From: Trichuris trichiura
Taxonomy: Eukaryota > Nematoda > Enoplea > Trichinellida > Trichuridae
Length of the DNA: 64,000 bases
Assembly: GCA_037903355.1 (NCBI GenBank)
Contig: JBAJFE010000014.1
Location: 2,108,001-2,172,000, forward strand
Direction: 5' to 3'
Part shown: positions 11,603 to 22,600 of the stretch, one piece after another
Position numbering within the stretch: the stretch's first letter is position 1
Layout: each line of letters begins with the position of its first letter
Notes under the pieces: generated by a model
Seen by the model: only the letters and a program-made list of their open reading frames with translations
Told to the model about the DNA's origin: nothing
Databases searched by the model: none
Translations under genes and position numbers: made by a program

Positions 11603-14012
11603 CATTCAAAGAAAGAACATTGCCATTATCGATGACACAATAAAGCTGAGGGTTGTTTTAGTCATTACTTTCCATCACCTCATCCCGTTGTAAAAAAAGT
11701 GGAGTGAGCTAATTCATTTTGACATTCAGAGCAGTAAAACATGCTTGACTGTTCTATCAGAATAACAAATGGCATTGGCAAACTAGAAAATCCGATCAAT
11801 CTGTCGCCAATGAAAAAAGACCTTTCAACTATTACAGCAGATTCTTCTGAAGCTTATATCAAAGAATAAATAGGAACGCAAAGATAATACGACCAAACTG
11901 TCAATAAATGATATGCTCTAATGTTCTTTTAATAGGGAACAAAACCACTTTATTAAAACAGACAGAAGTAATCACGGAACTTTCGGATTAATCACACGTT
12001 CCATGATCGCTGCAATATTTGTCGTTCGTTCTTTTGGTTTGTAATTACTCGTGCGCTTCAGTAAAGCGGTTTATCCTTTAATAAAAGCAGCTGTTAAAAA
12101 GAGTTTTATTTTCAAGGCGTATACTCATGTTATTCCTCTAAAACGTTTAAATTGCAACAGGGGTATATGCGAGTTGACTTCAGCCTTTCATGTTTGTTCG
12201 CTGCCATTTTGGGCATGGTTAAATAAGTTCGGAAACGCGGGTTAGGGAAAGCCTGAACATGCACGCAAATCACTGAACAATAGGTAATGATTACAGAGTA
12301 ACGGCAATAAGGACATAAGAAAACCTTGTCATATAAGAAATGAAAGGATATCCTTCCATTGTGAAGAATCACGTTTTCAAAAACATGTACTCAGTGCAAC
12401 AACATTTCAACTGCTATTACGCAATACGTAATGCAGAAGAAGCCTTAAAAATGCTTTAGTGCATCTAACCAAAAGGAACTTCCGCGTAAATTAAACCCTC
12501 AATGACCACTGAAAGTTTGCAAAGGCACTCCAACTTCGCCGCTTTAAATACCGTGCAGCTGTTTTCCATTATTGATCATTTTAGCACTGCTTTTGAAGGT
12601 TGGCATTAAGATCTATTTTATGAATGGTTTCGAATAGTTGAAAGAGTAGTGCACGCCATTGAATCCTAAATGCAAGCGGTAGGCTTGCAAACTTGCTAAA
12701 CCACAGGAAAGAGAATTGAAGAAATCACGCAATGATTACTTCATGGAGTTTGCACTGCACACTTAATTTGAACTTATTCAACGACGCGACACAGATGCGG
12801 CTTGCAATCTGCTCTGTCATTTTCTGTTGAAGAAAATTCTGTTGCGAAAGCTTTTGTTTTTTAAACAAAAGACCAGCGTTTTGGTGCATCTTCAGAGTTA
12901 GAGCTGCTAAACCAGCACAGATGATCTCTTACTAACCCGGCACTTGGTGCTCTGGTTTCACTACTGATTTGGGCATACCTTCCATTAACAATTAAGGTGT
13001 GAAGATCAGTTATTGCGAACCGGTTTGATCAACTGAACCGTTTGCCGCACAAAAGTTACACTCACACCTGGGTGCCAATACTTTTCAGACACGTAGCTGC
13101 TCACTGAATATTCTGCCACTTCATGTTCGCGAAAAAACTGCAACACGCGTCTAGTTTTCCCGTTTACTTTCCCTTTGTTGGGACAACAAATTGTTTTCGC
13201 TTGCACAGCACAGTTCATGCGTTACATTGGTGCTTTACAACGATGCGTTTGTGAGCAGCTTTAATGAAGTATAATAATAAATTGCTGACTCTACCGCATT
13301 GCATAACACGAGGAAACAAAAGAAAGTTGCTTCAATTATGTAGTAACAATGAAATCAAGAAAACAGAAGACCGTATATAGAGAGAAATAAAAGACGGAAA
13401 ATGCACAGAATCAGATAAACTGCTGACAAGGTGGCTGAAGATCCGCCTATGGTGTAGCGCTTGAGGTTTTGACGAAAGTAGGGGCTCGAATGTTTCATAA
13501 GAACTAGATATAGGTTACTAATGACGCTAGGCACGAGTTACTGAATGCAAGGAAGAAGCCAGCAGCTTTTAGAATTCATTAGAAAGCTGTATACTTAATG
13601 GAAAAGGAGTAGTGAACTAATGAAATCGCCGAATGTACGCTGAATGCCGTTCCCCTGCAAGTAAAGGAAAGCAAGAGGGGGGAACGGTCATCAAGAGGGA
13701 CTGGCGTGAAGAAAGATCGATGGGAGCCCCCTCCCCCCCAGCAAAAATTGTCCGCCAATTTTTGCGCCGCCAGCCGCCCTAATTCATCCCATGGGGTGAT
13801 AGTAGCCTCGAAGATGCAAAAGAGTTAAAATGCCGGCCTTGGCCTTGCGCGTTACACTTTTAGACTATCCGAATAAGAGATAGACTATTCAAATATAAGC
13901 ACACCATCATGCGCCGGCTAAATTGCGCCTGAATGGCATCCTCCATCCGGGAGGAAGCATCCACACGAAGTTGTTATCAACTTTGCGTTTAGGCAGATGC
14001 ATGGTAAACTAC
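11603..14012. other. no gene seen
   Basis: There are only short open frames without domains. A 70-residue minus-strand frame at 13218-13006 has no splice context or family that I can recognise. Confidence 0.45.
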
Positions 14013-14023
14013 ACCCAAGAATA

Positions 14024-14392
14024 ATTTCTAAAGACAGGATGTCTTTTAACAGGCTTGGGTTGTTTCATAGTTGATCTTCTGATTCACGGGTTTGGCCTGT
14101 TTGATGTATCTGTAAGTAAACTGCAAAGTGCCCTACCAACGAATGGATGAGCAAATTGTTAGATAAAATACAGAACAATATGAATACCGTACGTTTCGGA
14201 ACTGCTCTTGTTCCGGAGTCAGCAGTATGAGGGAGCTGACGACGGAACAAGAGCAGTTCCGAAACGTACGGTATTCATATTGTTCTGTATTTTCTCTAAT
14301 AATTTGCTCATCCATTCGTTGGTAGGGCACTTTGCAGTTTACTTACAGATACATCAAACAGGCCAAACCCGTTAATCAGAAGATCAACTGTG
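14024..14392 (+). mobile_element. foldback element FB4
   Basis: An 11-bp direct repeat, ACCCAAGAATA, flanks the unit at 14013-14023 and 14393-14403. The head (14024 to about 14068) contains TCTTTTAACAGG. The arms of about 150 bp pair almost perfectly around a 10-base loop near 14225. The right arm holds a module at 14236-14273: CTGACGAC, helix GGAAC/GTTCC, GAAAC, CGTACG. The left arm has the same helix, but CTGACGAC is changed to CTGACTCC. Short open frames within the arms are mirror images created by the inverted repeat, not genes. Confidence 0.8.
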
Positions 14393-14795
14393 ACCCAAGA
14401 ATACTGTCTTATCGGAGAGGCGCAACTGCTGAACGATCCCTGATCCATAGGAAAATTGAAAGGACCAGCGACATAAGAGATGTGATTTCCAAATCGCCAA
14501 CTTCACAGAAGCATTAATTCAACACGAATTTACACCCTATGGAATTTAAAGCCTCTGAGAAATACATTGTGAGAGAATTACTTCACCCAGCCAAGAGAGC
14601 AGCAGCGACTGCTACCTGGCTTCTTTAGTCATACCAGAACTGCCGATAAAACATTTGGCAGAAAAAAGCTTTTAAAAGCCACAAGTACAATCTCTAGTTC
14701 AGTTTCTTCAAGGCTAACGTTCACGTTATTTTTACTGTAATAGAAAGAAGGCAGGAAAACTCGTTTTTACATAAGGAGCTCGAAAAACTATAAAC

Positions 14796-15599
14796 CATAG
14801 TTTCTCAACCTTTTTTGCCCCGGGGCCCCCCTAGGCCTTTTCAGGGCCCACCAGGGCCCCCTGGACTCGCCAGGGCCCCCAGATGGCCCCCTTGTCTGTT
14901 AGTGCCCACAGCTTTCTTGCTTTGGCCGCTCCTGTCGCGCCGCCTAGAGTCCGCGTGAATAATAGAAAAGGACCACTATAAATGCTGTCTGTTAAGCGCA
15001 TACCAGGGAGGAAGGAATGGAAGGGTACGCTTCTATGAGTCGGCGCCTTTATGAGTCGAGGGAAAAAGTGGGGAATGTGCGACGGAAAAGCCCTACGTAC
15101 GGGAATATATTACCGGCTGCTATTGTGTTACGAACGGTCGGATGGAATGAATTGTTCTGAAGTTCCGTTCGCAAAAACTGAAGGGCACGGCGCTTCTTGC
15201 ACTGCACGAGAAGGAATAGAATAACAAGTTTTTATGGGTTGATAGAAGGGTGTGCAGATGGAACTCATTTCTGGGAACTGCTCCCTACCGAAAGGCCAAG
15301 GGCTTTTTAGAAGCACGCCATGCACGGAGATTTTTTAGAAGCATACCGGGCAGGAGGGAATGTAAAAGCATGTTTTTCATTGGCTCCTAGAGAAGAAAGA
15401 TAACGTCAACCCGTCCTGACTTTGCAATGGAACATTTTCCGTTGGGTTGTCAACGCCTTCCCGTTAGTGACAAATAGGCCCGCCGTATTACTTTCTTACG
15501 CTACTTATTACCGCTGAACTGTTGATTGGGACAATCTCCTGCCGCATTATTTTCCAGGGCCCCCCAGGGGGGGCCCGGGGCCCACGTTGAGAAACACTG
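14796..15599. mobile_element. non-autonomous hAT element
   Basis: The termini CATAGTTTCTCAACC and (inverted) CAGTGTTTCTCAACG are typical hAT ends. The 8-bp duplication CTATAAAC is exact on both sides (14788-14795 and 15600-15607). The sub-terminal 80 bp at each end is strikingly rich in GGGCCC runs, unlike the AT-rich surroundings. No transposase is encoded. The ends resemble those of the larger hAT relic at 32518-34079. Confidence 0.88.
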
Positions 15600-15607
15600 C
15601 TATAAAC

Positions 15608-16391
15608 GAAGCCTAACTTTCATGTAGCTTTATAATTAACACTAGTGAAGCAAAGTATTAGACTTAATATTATATTGCTACTACGTAAGGGCGAGCGGCA
15701 GCGTGTTGGCTGGCGACAGAGGTAACCACACTTTTTTAAATTTCAGCTACAACTTCCAACTGCGACAGCGAGTAATAGAGTGAGCACTTTCTTTCTGCCA
15801 ACCAGTTTCTGCCACTCGACGCAGATTCGACTGCACTACCAATCAATGATTCATCGTCCTAGTTAGGGCAAGGACTACATAGCAATTGCACAGGAAGTCA
15901 AGTCAACCGGTAGAAGCTATTGAACCTGCAGCTGCAGTGTCAATGATAAATCGTACCTTCAAGCTAAATGAGTGACGATCCCTCAGCGCGTCAGGCGTAT
16001 GGTAGCAACCCTCAACAGTTTCACGGAGAGGAATTGTGTCTGCCGATGGAACAATTTTTCTTCCCAATGGAGCTGTCTCTACCAATTTACGAGGAAGCGA
16101 AATCCAGTGGGAGCTGTAGAATTAGGAGACGTGAACAAAAAGTTGATCGAGCCTTCGGGAGTAGAAGTTAAGCAACCAAGTAGGGCGTCCTAGTGCCTTA
16201 TATTTTCTCTGTACTGGAAAGTAGAAATAAAACGAATGACAATTTAAAAAGCACATTAGTATTACCATTATGAGCACGCCATTGTGCACTGGGTGCCAAG
16301 AAACGGCCAAACAATTCTCTGGGATGAGTTATGACTTTATCAAACTCAACTGACGTAAATACGATGTTAAATCACACAAGAATATGAGTAC
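15608..16391. other. no gene seen
   Basis: No coding region with domain or splice support was recognised. Confidence 0.4.
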
Positions 16392-16669
16392 CTGCCGATC
16401 ACGGAGTTGTTGCTGTTAGTGTTTATACAGTCACTAATAGGCCTTCCGCAGGGGTAGAAGCAATTGCAGTTTTTCGAAAATCCATTGGATATATATGAAG
16501 CCGACTGATATTTGTCTACACATGTCAGTATCGGTAAACCAAAAGCATCTACTAGGCAGCTTCTTAACTCAGCGCATCTATCCCTTCCAGAAGACGAATT
16601 AAATGCATTATAACTCATGAACTGAAATGTTTTAATAAGAGATTCCAAAGACTTCGTAAGCGTCTTCAT
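16392..16669 (-). CDS. possible exon, cysteine-rich unknown
   Basis: A 92-codon frame starts at an ATG (16669) and reaches a good donor (CAG before GTACTC at 16391). It has eight cysteines, including NCNCFYPC near its end. A CxCxxxC cluster of that kind occurs in extracellular cysteine-rich domains, including DEG/ENaC-type channels, but this is not enough to name a family. No partner exon was found downstream. Treat it as tentative. Confidence 0.25.
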
Positions 16670-17198
16670 GATTCACTGCGACGGAACAAAGTTGCTCCGA
16701 AAATTCGGTTATTGCAGGTAATTTTTTTATTCACCAATTGCACTCACATCGACAAGTAAAACGAAGCAGCAAAAGCACTGCGATTCGCCCATCTGAAAAA
16801 TAGTTTTCCTTACTTTTGCTTTCGACCTAAACGTCATTGCGCAAACTGCAACTTCAGTGCTTGAGAAAAACCGTCGGCAATCGAATAGCGGTCCCAATAC
16901 ATGCGCCATCAGCGTTCACGCAGCGCAACATTTAAAACAACATCAAAAAAAGATTTTACTAGTCAATCATTGAAGCAGTGCAAAAAGATTCTCAACGCAG
17001 CTATAGGTTTAAGCAGAACATACGCGTCACCGTTGGGATGCATAGCTTGTTGGACAGAAATAAATGCTATGTTTAACAGCAAGTATCAACTAAAAATCAA
17101 AGCCAAAAACCTTCCCTAGTAAACATGCACGAAAATCAGCTTCCTTTGAAATCAATTTCTTTTTGCGACCTCGTTTCATTACCCAATGCCGCGCACAC

Positions 17199-17798
17199 TT
17201 AGCCGTGCTTGGCAAAGTATGCCAGTGAGTCTTGCGGAGATGGTTTCATGGTTTCGCCGCCAGGTTTCCAGTTGGCTGGGCAAACCTCACCGTGACTGTC
17301 GGTAAATCTGAACGCCTGTAACAGGCGCAGAACTTCATCGACGTTGCGTCCCACCGGGAGATCGTTGATAGTAATTTGCCGGAGAATGCCCTTGTCGTCG
17401 ATTATGAATAGTCCGCGATAGCAAAGTCCCAGTTCCTTGTTCAGGACACCATAGCTCTGGGCAATTTTGTGGCTCGGATCAGCCAGGATAGGAATTTTCA
17501 TTTGACCCAAACCACCAGCATTTCGCGGTGTTTTTATCCATGCCAAATGAGCGAACTCACTGTCTGTCGAGCAAGCCAAAACCTGACAGCCGACGAGACG
17601 TGAGAATTCCTGTTCGCGATCACTGAACGAGATTATTTCCGTAGGACAAACGAATGTGAAATCTCGTGGATAGAAGAATAGGCACACGTAACGACCCCTG
17701 TAATCTTTCAATGCTATCTGACGAAATGCATTGTTTACCACCGCAGTAGCTTCAAAGTCCGGTGCAGGCTTTCCTATTTCCGCTACTTGAGAAGCCAT
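17199..17798 (-). CDS. prdx: typical 2-Cys peroxiredoxin
   Basis: This thioredoxin-dependent peroxidase reduces hydrogen and organic peroxides in the cytosol. It has 199 residues, the normal length for PRDX1/2-type enzymes, and is intronless. The peroxidatic cysteine C51 lies in FTFVCPTE and the resolving cysteine C173 in GEVCPANW. R127 or nearby basic residues and the PRDF segment complete the active-site region. GGLG (95-98) and the C-terminal YF (194-195) are both present; these two motifs mark the eukaryotic enzymes that become over-oxidised by excess peroxide. There is no signal peptide, so it is cytosolic. The ATG at 17798 gives the standard start just before GKPAPDF. Confidence 0.96.
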   Translation of the reverse strand: MASQVAEIGKPAPDFEATAVVNNAFRQIALKDYRGRYVCLFFYPRDFTFVCPTEIISFSDREQEFSRLVGCQVLACSTDSEFAHLAWIKTPRNAGGLGQMKIPILADPSHKIAQSYGVLNKELGLCYRGLFIIDDKGILRQITINDLPVGRNVDEVLRLLQAFRFTDSHGEVCPANWKPGGETMKPSPQDSLAYFAKHG

Positions 17799-19347
17799 CC
17801 CTCAGTCGGAGCTGTACCGAAATGCACCGTAAAACCAGGTATACTGAATGAAGTTCAAGTACATACTGTTTGTTGGCGATCACTGAGGTTTCTCACGAAA
17901 TTCGACAAATGAAGGCAAAAAAGAAAACAGCAGTAACTATATTCAACCGCATAAGCACATCATAAATGATTTTTTGCACCTAAGTAATTCAAAACAAAGT
18001 TTGCCCGTGAACCAAGGCAGTATGGTGCTGCTTCGTTTGCACAAATTCAGCAACGCCTCACTACAAGGTGAACAGACGAAACATTTCCGCAAAAATCAGA
18101 TGCTCAGTTCGCGTACGTATTGTGGCATTTTTTGTTACCAACAAATCGTTTAGAAAAAGGTATGACTAATCGATTTTCCACTGAACATTACGCTAAGCAG
18201 GCGTTCTGATTACGGAATCGTAAATATGCAACGATACCTGTCCTCCTATCCTCGAGAACAGGCATTAGTGCATTACGGCTAAAGAGAGTGTGGAGACCAC
18301 TGCGCAGTTTTGTACCTGCAAGCCATTTGCCAAAATCATACCGCGCTGGTTTTGTCCTTAATTTTTTCGTCGGTAGGACCCTTAGCTGACAATTCTGAAC
18401 ACAAAATGAATTATCGGGGACAAGATCGGTACGGTAAGAACTTTGCAAACTACCTGCAGGTATTATTCTTCTCAATGGTTCCTATGTGGAGCTTGTCAGA
18501 GCATTCTGACTTTCGATTTCAGCTTAAAACAACACGCATGATTGTCTTTAGACTTATAATGGCTTGTTATTAGAAAATAAATCTTTGGTAACAAAAATTT
18601 AATTTTTTTGATTCTGCTTGCCTTGATGAGGTGCATCGTCAGCACCAAAATTACCAACTCACAGTGTGCAAATGAAACCAAACCTTTAGTCTGGTAAGAA
18701 CAGATAAACAGGTAGGAAAAAATATAGTCGTTAGAAAAGGAAAGCTACATAGCTTGCGAAGATACGTAGTTTTCCTTTTTGCGCGGTGAGTCAACATACG
18801 TAAGATTTCAAAAGCTCAGTCCGTGCTGAGGAAAAATTAACACACGTCACCAGCCATTCATGAAAATTTTTCAATCAACTATACACCATGCTTTATCTAT
18901 CACCTCTGTATTAATAGTAGGTAGACGCACGGTGTAGTCTTGTTAAGCATGCGCTTCAAGAATCTCGATTATTCTACAATTATTTTCGCTTTGCTGTTTG
19001 AGCGATTTTCATCACGGAGAAATTTTAGCCAGTGCCGTTCATTCGGTGTACGTTTCGTCATCCTTTTGAGAGTTACTCCAGAACAGACATCAGATACAAT
19101 ATGCCCTTTTCTACACCGATGAAATGGTCCGCAACTTGCTCACCCACGTTGGCAAAGCGCGGCATAAGAAAAAAAGAAAAAATTATGAATGTGGATTTTC
19201 CTACATTTAAGTGCACTTGGCATGTCTTCGCAATTCAAACAGTTCTTATTTATTCCACATACAAATATAATCCACCGTTGACTAAAGCGAAGCAATCTTC
19301 ACATGCTCAGGAAAAGAGAAGCTCACCTTGTCCCTCTCCTGTGTTAA
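17799..19347. other. no gene seen
   Basis: This is the presumed 5' flank of the peroxiredoxin gene and the host DNA next to the BEL insertion. No coding region was recognised. Confidence 0.4.
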
Positions 19348-19352
19348 GCATT

Positions 19353-19590
19353 TGTCCTGAACGAAAACGTTTGGCGCGAGGCTGTCAGCATGAGGCGGAA
19401 ATTTCGTCGCTATGTTCGCCCATGCGGAACGCCTACCCTAATTTTGACATCGTGTTTACTTGCTTACGAGACTTAAGTAAGTTCTGTCTGTCGTCGTCGT
19501 ACAGAACGGTCGCTTTCGTGTGCTCTAGTAAACGTCGTATCCTTGTGTGTATTTTCCTCTCTTGTCACGACTTCGGCTCGGTTCGTGACA
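19353..19590 (+). repeat. 5' LTR of BEL/Pao element
   Basis: This 238-bp repeat begins TGTCCTGAACG and ends GTGACA. It matches the 3' LTR at 25189-25426 except for two visible differences: G/T in TTGGCGCGAG and the penultimate base. The 5-bp duplication GCATT precedes it (19348-19352). A candidate primer-binding site starts at 19596 (TGGTGCCTCGAGCCGGGA), five bases after the LTR. Confidence 0.95.
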
Positions 19591-19686
19591 AAATCTGGTG
19601 CCTCGAGCCGGGAACCAGTCTCCCTTTCCTTCCCGGCACAGTTTGATCTTTCCGAAGATCATTTACGTTAGTCTGCTAAACTGAGT

Positions 19687-22600
19687 ATGTCTGACCGTTC
19701 GAAGAGTGAAGCCGCGGCAACTCACGTGGAATCGTCGGAATCTGTTGGTCGTCGAGCAGCCCGCGGTCGTCGTTGCAGGTCAAGCTCTCGTGTTCCTAGC
19801 GGACAAACATATCCTAGTTCGGATATTTCGCATCCACGTGAAGTCACTATGGATACAGTGTCGACTATAGTTTCGGAGATCAAGAATCATCTATCTGCGC
19901 TGTTCAATGAGCTTCGTTTAACCTCAAGTCCTCCTGTTGATGAGCAATTCGCAACGAAAAGGGATGGACATCGCAACAGCGTAGAATCTTCTTGTTCTGG
20001 TGTGCCAAATTCTCGCGCTGGTACACAAGTTACAACGTGTTTACCACCACAATCAACCGGCTGGCAAGGAGCCAATTCTCTGCAGGATGCAAAAGGTGCG
20101 TTTCCGCCTACGGCGATTCCTGCGAAGCAAGTGTGCTCACAAGACAGCGCCTCCCGTGCTGACGACTGGATTGACTCGCTGACACGCGATGGGGGGTCTG
20201 CTGCGGACCCAGTGCCAGCTATCAATCATTTGCCTTTTAATACCCTACAGCAACTTGGCCCCTCCGTTAAGATCGAACCTTTCGACGGCGACCCTCGTCA
20301 GTGGGAAACATTTATCGGCAGTTTCAAGGCTCTGGTTCATGATGTCGTACAGTCCAACGCACAAAGAGTTGCTATTTTGAGCCAGTTGTTGTCACCTCGG
20401 CTGCGATCCAGTCTCGGGAACTGTCTGCATAGTCCCGAAATGTACCCAGAGGCCTTAGCCAATCTTCGTCAGCTTTTCGGGGACCCAAGTCGTGCTTTGG
20501 ATATGCATATTCATACCTTACTGAACATAGCACCAATGAAGAGCAACTCGAAGGAAGAAGTAGAAAGGTTTTTCTTCGAAGTGCGTGGTGCAGTCAGTAC
20601 ATTCCGGGCTCTTGGGTCTAATGTTGAGCTCCAGTCTAAGGCAACTCTTCATTCTGTGTCCACCAAACTTACGTATAAGTTGAAAACAGTGTGGGCCAGA
20701 AGAGCATTTGACCTACTTCCAAAAATGGCCACTTTGACTGATTTTGATAAATGGCTCGAAGAGATGGTCATCGTCCAAAATAGCGACGGAGATAGTGAGG
20801 TGGACTCTCCCCAAGCAAAGAAACTGCCAAGACGTCTGAAGTCAACACGTCAGGTAAACACGCTAACTTCCTCAACAGGAACAATCGTTTGTCGCATCTG
20901 TGAACTGAACCACCCGCTAGAGCAATGCCCTCAGTTTTTGTCGTTGTCACTTCTTCGTAGGGCTGAAACACTAAAAAACTTCGGCTTGTGTTTTGCTTGT
21001 TTCGATCCATCCCACAGAGCTCGATTCTGTCGCTCGAGAAGAAGATGTGGCGTCGACGGGTGTCGGCTACGTCATCATCCTCTACTTCACGGTGCCCCCC
21101 GTGTGTACGCTCAACCTCCCGCGCAAAAGGAAGAACGTTCAGCTACGAAATCTTGTCCGTCTTCTGAGTCGACCATGATTGGCACTACAGTGACGAATGC
21201 TAGCGAGATTGTTCTGCTGTCAGTCGTTCCGGTCGTGGCAGCATCGGGAGATCGTGTCGTATCTACATATGCACTGCTGGACACAGGCAGTGAAGGCTCC
21301 CTGATTACGGAAAAACTGGCTCGCCAATTACGTCTCGCGAAGGATCGGTGTCAGCTACGACTGTCTACATTTCATGGTCAGGATCCTCCACAAGAACTAT
21401 TCAAGACAACGTTCCAACTACGGTCGGTAAGGGGAGAAAAAACGTTTGACATAAAGAACGCTATAGTCGTCCCATCGTTAAATGTATCCAATCGCATTAT
21501 TGACTGGACAAGGATAAAGGGTCGTCTTGGTCATCTGAATGATCTTCCTCTCGTCAAAATCGATTATGCTCACGTAGAACTGCTCCTTGGAGCAGACAAC
21601 TTTGATGCTATCCAGCCGCTAGAATTACGGCGACCTGCGAGGAAAGGGCAGCCGTATGGTGTAAAGACCCCGTTGGGTTGGACAGTCTGTGGCCGTTTCT
21701 CGTTATCGAAGGAAGAACGTATTTTGCACTCGATTCAAATCAATCGAGTCACCATCAAGGCAGCGGAAGATGAAACGCCACTCTTTGAAACCCTGGAGAA
21801 ATTTTGGTCGACGGAGAGCTTTGGCACTAAACCAAACAGCAAGCTACCCGTATCTCCAGAAGTAGAGTACGCACAACGTCTCTTGAGTTCTTCCACTGCG
21901 TACTTCGCCAATCGTTTCTCAGTCGGACTGTTATGGAAACCAGGTCTAAACACCCTACCAAACAACCGACCACTTGCTCTTAACCGTTTTCTTGTTCTTC
22001 GTAAACGATTACGAGCTAATCCTGCCTTGCAGTCAATGTATCGTAATGCGATGGATGATCTTTTCCGACGTAACATTGCCAGCGAGGTGCCTCAGGACAA
22101 GCTGGGACTACCTGCTGGCCGAGTGTGGTACCTACCACATCATGGTGTCTGTCATCCGAATAAGCCGAACAGACTTCGAATAGTTTTCGACGCCTCAGCT
22201 AAGTTTGGCGGCACGTCCTTGAACGACCACCTGACTAAAGGACCAGATCTAACAAACAGCTTGGTTGGGATACTAATCCGTTTTCGTCGATACAATATTC
22301 CGATCGTCTCTGACGTGGAAAAAATGTTTCACCAAGTGGCTGTCCCTGAAGCTGACCGGTCTGTTCTTCGCTTTCTATGGACCAATTCAGACGAGGGAGC
22401 TCCGCGCACGTACCAAATGAACCGGCAGGTCTTCGGTTTGACCTCCGCTCCCGCATCATGCATGTACGCGTTAAATTGCGCCATAGAAACATTTGCCCCC
22501 GCAGGAGTAACTGCGCGCTGCCAGAGACAGTTTTACGTCGACAACTATTTGGATTCATTCGAGTTTCTGGAAGATGCTTCAAGAGTCGCAAAAAACTTGA

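Noticed and set aside
14065..14330. Paired minus-strand frames sharing near-identical segments
   Set aside because: They are the two arms of foldback element FB4 read through the inverted repeat, not duplicated genes.
19032..19646. A 204-codon plus-strand frame upstream of the BEL polyprotein
   Set aside because: It runs from host DNA through the 5' LTR and has no domain; the matching frame in the 3' LTR shows that it is an LTR reading artefact.
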